From positions 248,001-312,000 of the forward strand of contig NZ_CP058669.1 of the NCBI RefSeq assembly GCF_014323565.1: a stretch of 64,000 nt of DNA, given 5' to 3'. This stretch comes from Hyphobacterium sp. CCMP332 (lineage in GTDB: Bacteria; Pseudomonadota; Alphaproteobacteria; Caulobacterales; Maricaulaceae). This document shows positions 58,712-64,000 of this stretch, piece after piece; the stretch's first letter is position 1; each line of letters opens with the position of its first letter. The notes beneath the pieces are model-generated. The model made no database searches and was not told where the DNA came from. It saw only the letters and a program-made list of their open reading frames with translations. A program made the position numbers and the translations under genes.

Positions 58712-61440
58712 TGGCCCAGCCTTTCCAGCAGCGCCGGGATATGGACCTGATCTGCCTTGTAATTGCCGGTCAGCGCATACATGGCGAGATTCATGCCGAA
58801 GCGCCGCGCCATTTCGCGTTCGCGCTCCCCGCCTTCAACGGGATAGAGCGTCTGGCCTGTGGCGTCGGTGGCCCAGGCGGAGGCCCAGTCATTCGATCCG
58901 ATCACCACGCCCGAAGCACCATCCCGCGAAGCGCCGTCGGGGTCTGCTTCGACCCAGACCGGGCCGCCACTGATACGGCCGGGAAAGTCCTGCAACAGAT
59001 AAAAGGACCGCGTCAGAACATGATCCGGATCAATGCGGGCCAGAGCCGGAACGTCGACGGCCTCCAGCAGACGCGCAAGGCCGGCATGCGGCGCACCGGC
59101 GCGGGTGGCGGCAATGTCGGCATCCTGCGTATCGAAAATGATCAGACCGCCGGACTGGATATAGCGCGAGACCCGTGCGGCCGCCTCGTCGGACAAGGGT
59201 GGAGAATTCTGCAAGACCGGCCAGTAGATCACCGGGAAGAAAACCAGCTCGTTTTCCTCCACATTCACCGCCATCGGTTCCTGCGGCTCCATCGCACTAC
59301 GGCGGGTGATCTCACGGCTGATGCCGAACAGACCCGCGCGGCTGCGGGCATCAACGTCGCGATTGCCGGTGATGACGTAGGCAAAGCGCAGATCGAGCGC
59401 GGCATCCATTTCAAAACTGTCGAGATATACCGCCTCTTGCGCATTGGCCTGTGGCATGAACCAGGCAAGGCCCAGTACGGCGATCAGCGCGGCGACAGCG
59501 CCGCCGCGGCGCGGCAGACGCAAACGGGGCAAACGTCCGGCCAGGGCGAGGCCGATAACCGCATCAATCGCTAGCAGGAAAAGCGCCAGCGCCAGCAAGG
59601 GGCCGGCAAAGCGGCGTTCGGCAGGGGCCTCCAGATTGGCGAAGGTCACGCCGGGCAAAGATCGCGGCAAGGCCGTAATGTCATCTCCGGCGCGCAGCAC
59701 ATTCAGCGCGGCACTGGCCGCGCCCAGACGGTAAATGCCGGGCGGTGTGACGGCACTGGCGCGCGTATCCGTCCAGCTTTGCGCGGGGACCGGGCGCGCG
59801 GAGACGGGCGGGTTGGACAGGCGGCCTTCGCCATCCAGAGCGCGGTCGATGACATAGGCACCACTGCCCGACGGCGTCGCTGATCCGCCCTGCGCCAGCG
59901 CGGATATCCGCCGCAGCATACGGGGGAAGAGCCCTGTCAGTGGCAGATCCGACCATTCCGGCCCCGCCGTGACATGGAACAGAACGACCCAGCCTTCACC
60001 CTGACGCATGGCGGTGACCAGCGGTGTGCCGTCTTCCAGCCTCGCCCAGACACGATCTGCCGACGCGGTGCCCGGCTCGGCCAGGACCTGGCTGGAGACG
60101 GTGGCTTCGGGCGGGACGGTCAGACCGGCAAAGGGCGAATCCGCCGCAAAGGGCGCGAGCGATTGCGGTTCTTCCCATGACAGGGCGCTGCCGAAATTGC
60201 GGCCGCCCTGACGCAGCTGGACCGGCAGCAAATCATCGGGCCGGGCGGCCAGGCGCGGCCCGGCGAAGCGGATCAGCAATCCGCCCGAATTTACAAAGTC
60301 GAGCACACGCGCATCATCCGTGCGGGCCGCATCGACCATGATCAGGGCTGAAACATTGTTGGCGAGCAGACCGTCAAGGTCATCGCGGCGCGCTTCGGTA
60401 AAGGGTTCTATCGCGCGCATGATATAGTGCAGGTCGGACAGGAGCGGTTGGCCATCTTCGCTGGCCGCATCAATGACGCCGACGCGCGGACGGCGCCAGG
60501 CATCATCGGTCAACTGGGTTCCACCGGCAGAGACCTGCCCCTCGATGCGGATCGCGGCCACACGATTGCGCAAATCCAGTGGCAATTCGATATCGGCGCG
60601 GGCCCGGGTGACGCTGGCCTCCATTTCAACGCTGGTGCGGGCAACGGCCCGGCCATCGCCGGCGGTGGCGACGAGAGATACGGTGCGTGGCAGGTCGGCA
60701 TCAATGCGCATCACGTCCACGGCAAAACCGTTGGGCGTGGCAATCGGCGCGCCCAGCGCGACCGGGGAGCGGCCGGGGCCCGGCAGAATAGCGGTGACCT
60801 GTCCCAGTGGATCCAGAATACGGGCAAGGCTGGCTGAGCCCGCAGTGTCGATGCCATCAGTAATCCAGACAATCTGCAGATTGTCCGACAGCCCGCCGGC
60901 ATCAACCGCTGCATCAATGCGTCCGGCCGTCAGTTCACGATTGGGCGGCCATGCCTCTACGTCCACACCTTCAAGATGGCGGCGCGCAGCATCGGGATCG
61001 CTCAAGACCAGCTCGGCATCCGGCGAGGCATCGGCGGTAAAGACAATCGCCGCTGTGCGGCCGTTTTCTTCCGCCAGATCCAGCCGGTAATTGGCCTCGC
61101 GCACCATGTCGCGCCAGGCCGGCGCCGACGCCCAGCCATTGTCCACGACCAGAAGCAGCGGACGGTCGGTTTCCACGTCAGCTGCCGGCTGCCAGACCGG
61201 ACGGGCCAGCGCGATGATCACGAGCGCGGCCAGTAGCAGGCGGAAAACGATCAGCCACCAGGGCGCATGATGCGGGGTTTCGGCATCGTCCGGCGCGTCT
61301 TTCAACAGGCGCAAAGGTGGAAAAATCGCCCGGCGCGGCGGGGGCGGTGTGGCGCGCAGCAGCCGCCAGAGAATCGGCAGCGTCAGAAGGCCGATCAGGG
61401 CCAGCGGCGCGGCAAAGGCGAGGGGACCGAGTGCAAACAT
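58708..61440 (-). CDS. BatA/DUF4159 membrane protein
   Basis: 910 residues. The N-terminal BatA-like part has membrane segments and LALIGLLTLPILWRLLRATP; its vWA-like site reads LLLVVDNGWAS, lacking the DxSxS metal site. The C-terminal DUF4159 domain (from about 690) has VYLDSFEMDAALDLRFAYVI and SGGLIIFDTQD. It begins directly after the DUF58 gene (adjacent bases). The protein is a large periplasm-facing component of the MoxR cluster, of unknown substrate. Confidence 0.86.
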   Translation of the reverse strand: MFALGPLAFAAPLALIGLLTLPILWRLLRATPPPPRRAIFPPLRLLKDAPDDAETPHHAPWWLIVFRLLLAALVIIALARPVWQPAADVETDRPLLLVVDNGWASAPAWRDMVREANYRLDLAEENGRTAAIVFTADASPDAELVLSDPDAARRHLEGVDVEAWPPNRELTAGRIDAAVDAGGLSDNLQIVWITDGIDTAGSASLARILDPLGQVTAILPGPGRSPVALGAPIATPNGFAVDVMRIDADLPRTVSLVATAGDGRAVARTSVEMEASVTRARADIELPLDLRNRVAAIRIEGQVSAGGTQLTDDAWRRPRVGVIDAASEDGQPLLSDLHYIMRAIEPFTEARRDDLDGLLANNVSALIMVDAARTDDARVLDFVNSGGLLIRFAGPRLAARPDDLLPVQLRQGGRNFGSALSWEEPQSLAPFAADSPFAGLTVPPEATVSSQVLAEPGTASADRVWARLEDGTPLVTAMRQGEGWVVLFHVTAGPEWSDLPLTGLFPRMLRRISALAQGGSATPSGSGAYVIDRALDGEGRLSNPPVSARPVPAQSWTDTRASAVTPPGIYRLGAASAALNVLRAGDDITALPRSLPGVTFANLEAPAERRFAGPLLALALFLLAIDAVIGLALAGRLPRLRLPRRGGAVAALIAVLGLAWFMPQANAQEAVYLDSFEMDAALDLRFAYVITGNRDVDARSRAGLFGISREITRRSAMEPQEPMAVNVEENELVFFPVIYWPVLQNSPPLSDEAAARVSRYIQSGGLIIFDTQDADIAATRAGAPHAGLARLLEAVDVPALARIDPDHVLTRSFYLLQDFPGRISGGPVWVEADPDGASRDGASGVVIGSNDWASAWATDATGQTLYPVEGGEREREMARRFGMNLAMYALTGNYKADQVHIPALLERLGQ

Positions 61441-62337
61441 CTAGATTTCCCTTGCCAGCGCGCGATAGAGCGCCAGTACGGCTTGTGTCGCCGGACGGTC
61501 GGTGCGGTGGGTGACCAGCGTCCAGCCATAGGAGCGCGCCAGATCAGCCAGCCGGTCGCCATGCTCCTGCCAGCGCGCGCGATAGGCTTTGCGGGCCTCC
61601 TCGGCGCGGCCAAAGAGCAAGCTCTCGCTATCATCCGTGGATTCAAAACGGGTGCGGCCCTTGAACGGAAAATCTTCCTCCATCGGATCGATGATGCGTA
61701 GCATCGCCCCGCCCGCTTGCAGGGCCGCATAGCGTGACAGGCGTGCGCGCCAGGTTTCGACGGGATCGAGAAAATCACTGGCCAGCACGACGCGCCCATA
61801 TCGGCCAATGGGGGCAGATTCAACCGACGACAAACTGCCCGGCCCGGTGCCGAGGCGGATTGATGTTCGCTCCAGCCCCATTTCACCGCCCCGGGCGCGC
61901 GCGCTTTCGCCCAGCGCGGCAATACGTTCGCCGCCGCGAGACAGCAGCGCCGCCATGGCGATCATGCACACGGCGGCCCGGTCTTTCTTCCGCGGCAGAT
62001 CGCGCGATGATCCGAAATCCATCGTGGAGGACCCATCGCGCCACAGCCAGACCGTATTGGCCGCTTCCTGCTCGTTCTCGCGGACATAAAGCTCCGAGGA
62101 CTTGGCCGACATGCGCCAGTCCACCGCCTGCGCCCCATCTTCGGCGCGGTGGTGGCGATATTCCCAGAAGGTTTCGCCGGTCCCGCGCTTGCGCTGTCCA
62201 TGGACGCCCATGACGACGCTGGATGCGATCCGCTCGGCTTCGGCGACCAGCTCGCCAAACGGCGCAGCCGCAGCTTCACCGGCCTGACGCAGGTCAGCCG
62301 CACGTTTTGCGGTGTCACGGGCAAAGGGCGAGCGCAT
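61441..62337 (-). CDS. DUF58 protein
   Basis: 298 residues with the DUF58 pattern GTGETFWEYRHHRAEDGAQA, VDWRMSAKSSELYVRENEQE, followed by a vWA-like segment (TVWLWRDGSSTM), where the MIDAS is altered. DUF58 proteins act with MoxR ATPases. It starts 15 bases after moxR. The rest of the chain has no membrane segment. Confidence 0.9.
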   Translation of the reverse strand: MRSPFARDTAKRAADLRQAGEAAAAPFGELVAEAERIASSVVMGVHGQRKRGTGETFWEYRHHRAEDGAQAVDWRMSAKSSELYVRENEQEAANTVWLWRDGSSTMDFGSSRDLPRKKDRAAVCMIAMAALLSRGGERIAALGESARARGGEMGLERTSIRLGTGPGSLSSVESAPIGRYGRVVLASDFLDPVETWRARLSRYAALQAGGAMLRIIDPMEEDFPFKGRTRFESTDDSESLLFGRAEEARKAYRARWQEHGDRLADLARSYGWTLVTHRTDRPATQAVLALYRALAREI

Positions 62338-62352
62338 CGGCGCGGATGTCCT

Positions 62353-63420
62353 CTAGGCGGCTTTGATGGCGAGACGGGAAATCAGTGATTCCAGTGTCAG
62401 ACCGTCGGCGCGCGCCGCGAATGAGAGGGCCATACGGTGTTTCAGGACCGGCTCGGCCAGAGCGGCGACATCTTCCGTCGACGGGGCCAGACGCCCCTGC
62501 AACAGGGCGCGCGCCCGCACCGCGAGCATCAGGGCCTGACCGGCGCGTGGTCCCGGACCCCAGGACACGCCGTTGATGACATCCTTGTCATCGCTTTCAT
62601 CCGGGCGGGCCAGATGGACCAGATCGAGGATGGCATCGACGACTTTTTCGCCGACCGGCATCCGGCGCACCAGAGCCTGAAGGTCGAGAATTTCGGCCGG
62701 CGACAGCACGGCCTCGGCCCGGCTTTCAGACGAGCCGGTCGTGGCCAGGAGGATTTCGCGCTCATCGCCGCGATCCGGATAGGGAATGTCGACGCGCAGA
62801 AGGAAACGGTCGAGCTGGGCTTCCGGCAGCGGATAGGTGCCTTCCTGCTCGATCGGGTTTTGCGTGGCCAGAACATGGAAAGGTTCCGGCAGGTCATAAC
62901 GCTGTCCGGCGACCGTCACGTGATGTTCCTGCATGGCCTGCAGAAGCGCGGCCTGGGTGCGCGGGCTGGCGCGGTTGATTTCATCCGCCATCAGCAGACG
63001 GCAGAAGACCGGCCCCTGGATGAAGCGGAAGGAGCGTTTGCCGCCCGTGCCTTCTTCCAGAACTTCGGAGCCGAGAATATCGGCGGGCATCAGATCCGGC
63101 GTGAACTGGATCCGCTTGGTATCCAGCCCGGTCGCAATGGCGAGGGTTTCCACCAGCTTTGTCTTGGCCAGACCCGGCGCGCCCACAAGAAGCGCGTGAC
63201 CGCCGGAGAGAATGGCGGCGAGACACAATTCGATCTGGTCTTCCAGACCGTAGATGACCTTGCCGATGGACGCGCGCGTTGCTGCAAGGCGTTCCGTAGC
63301 AATATCAGCCGCTTCGACCACATCCATTGTCGCCAGAGACGGCGCTTTCGGAGCCGCCGCCTTGCGCGGTTTGCTGGCCGTTGTCGGCTTTTTTGCAGGA
63401 CTTGCCGGTTTTTTCGCCAA
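62353..63420 (-). CDS. MoxR-family AAA+ ATPase
   Basis: 355 residues. A low-complexity Lys/Ala/Pro N-terminus (1-30) precedes the AAA+ domain with Walker A GAPGLAKTKLVE, Walker B LLMADEINRASPRTQAALLQ and sensor motif ATQNPIEQEGTYPLPEAQLD. MoxR ATPases act as chaperones for maturation of enzyme complexes. It is the first gene of an operon with DUF58, DUF4159 and vWA genes, a common four-gene order in alphaproteobacteria. Confidence 0.94.
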   Translation of the reverse strand: MAKKPASPAKKPTTASKPRKAAAPKAPSLATMDVVEAADIATERLAATRASIGKVIYGLEDQIELCLAAILSGGHALLVGAPGLAKTKLVETLAIATGLDTKRIQFTPDLMPADILGSEVLEEGTGGKRSFRFIQGPVFCRLLMADEINRASPRTQAALLQAMQEHHVTVAGQRYDLPEPFHVLATQNPIEQEGTYPLPEAQLDRFLLRVDIPYPDRGDEREILLATTGSSESRAEAVLSPAEILDLQALVRRMPVGEKVVDAILDLVHLARPDESDDKDVINGVSWGPGPRAGQALMLAVRARALLQGRLAPSTEDVAALAEPVLKHRMALSFAARADGLTLESLISRLAIKAA

Positions 63421-63512
63421 GGTAATCTCCCTAAATCCCTGTATGAACTAGCGCACGGCTTCGACCGGTCACGTTTGTTGGTGAAGAATGACAATGCATA
63501 AACGGAGTGTCC

Positions 63513-64000
63513 ATGCCCGGCGACCATACAACACCTGATCTGATGCAGTCGCTGCTGAAAGCAGCCGAATCATCCGGTGACGGATATCCGCCCGTCGAGA
63601 AATGGAATCCCAACCATTGCGATACAATGGATATGGTGATCCGCCGCGATGGCAGCTGGTGGCATGAAGGACGTCGCATCACCCGGGAGCGTCTCGTAAA
63701 GCTGTTTGCGCGTATCTTGCGAAAAGATGACGATGGCGTTCATTATCTCGTAACGCCGGTCGAAAAGCAGGCGGTACAGGTCGAGGCCGCGCCCTTTGTG
63801 GCAGTGCGTGTCGACCGCGGCGAAGAGGCCGGACAGCCGGTGCTGCTATTCACGACAAATCTGGGGGATGTGGTGGCTGCAGGCCCCGATCATCCCATTC
63901 GCGTCGAAACCGATCCGGAAACAGGTGAGCCGGAACCCTTCATCCTGATCCGCGGACGCCTGGAAGCGCTGATCAACCGCCCGGCCTTCTACGAACTGGT
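63513..64000 (+). CDS. DUF1285 protein (5' part, cut by window end)
   Basis: The first 162 codons of a DUF1285 protein; the gene runs past the window. Typical segments are WNPNHCDTMDMVIRRDGSWW, HEGRRITRERLVKLFARILR and YLVTPVEKQAVQVEAAPFVA. The function of the family is unknown. GGAG lies 6 bases before the ATG. It is divergent from the MoxR operon. Confidence 0.9.
   Translation, partial: MPGDHTTPDLMQSLLKAAESSGDGYPPVEKWNPNHCDTMDMVIRRDGSWWHEGRRITRERLVKLFARILRKDDDGVHYLVTPVEKQAVQVEAAPFVAVRVDRGEEAGQPVLLFTTNLGDVVAAGPDHPIRVETDPETGEPEPFILIRGRLEALINRPAFYEL

Overview
The window reads as one stretch of a G+C-rich (about 60% by eye) alphaproteobacterial chromosome of the Caulobacterales/Maricaulales type (Hyphomonadaceae or Maricaulaceae-like). 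The markers are the cell-cycle regulator CtrA, its small inhibitor SciP, the sigma-54 flagellar regulator FlbD, a FlbE-type FliH, a CcrM-style GANTC cluster upstream of ctrA, and CtrA-like boxes at flagellar promoters. The genus cannot be fixed from the sequence alone.

Layout. 1-6.2 kb: end of cheR, ctrA divergent from a large secreted protein, a zinc-ribbon protein, and fliI-fliJ. 6.2-11.5 kb: a haem-type TonB receptor divergent from a DUF6607-like lipoprotein across a Fur-like operator, then small secreted or membrane unknowns. 11.2-20.6 kb (minus strand): the operon fliF-fliG-fliH(flbE)-fliN-flbD-flhA-flhF-flhG plus two unknown tail genes. 20.7-28.8 kb: sciP, flgE-flgD-fliK (minus strand) and the divergent flgK-flgL plus a small membrane protein. 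28.9-34 kb: mnmA broken by two single-base frameshifts, a Tat-exported repeat protein coupled to a DUF418-type membrane acyltransferase, and an acetyl-CoA acetyltransferase. 34-42 kb: the branched-chain 2-oxoacid dehydrogenase genes E1alpha-E1beta-E2, an accessory insert (DUF559 endonuclease between inverted palindromic repeats, an AT-richer membrane protein, two small unknowns), then E3 and a thioesterase. 42-47.2 kb: alpha/beta hydrolase, Ldh-family oxidoreductase and a KefB/KefF pair. 47.3-52 kb: tRNA-Met, mscL and two convergent hybrid histidine kinases sharing an identical 68-bp inverted tract. 51.8-56.6 kb: cutA, queC-queE, secreted unknowns, a pirin and an MscS channel. 56.6-63.4 kb: a MoxR/DUF58/DUF4159/vWA operon. 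It ends in the start of a DUF1285 gene.

How it fits together. CtrA, SciP and FlbD are all encoded within 20 kb of the flagellar genes they control in relatives, and candidate binding sites lie in front of fliF, sciP, fliK-flgD-flgE and flgK. No flagellin genes, flhB or fliPQR are present, so the flagellar set is split over several loci. Two families of G+C-rich palindromic repeats are scattered through 6-43 kb. One copy lies in frame inside the E2 linker and two flank the DUF559 gene. I found no rRNA, CRISPR array, complete insertion sequence, prophage or recognisable defence island. The most unusual signals are the coding repeat in E2, the inverted kinase tract, the repeat module that switches hairpin arms, the Tat repeat protein with its acyltransferase, and the GANTC-dense ctrA control region.
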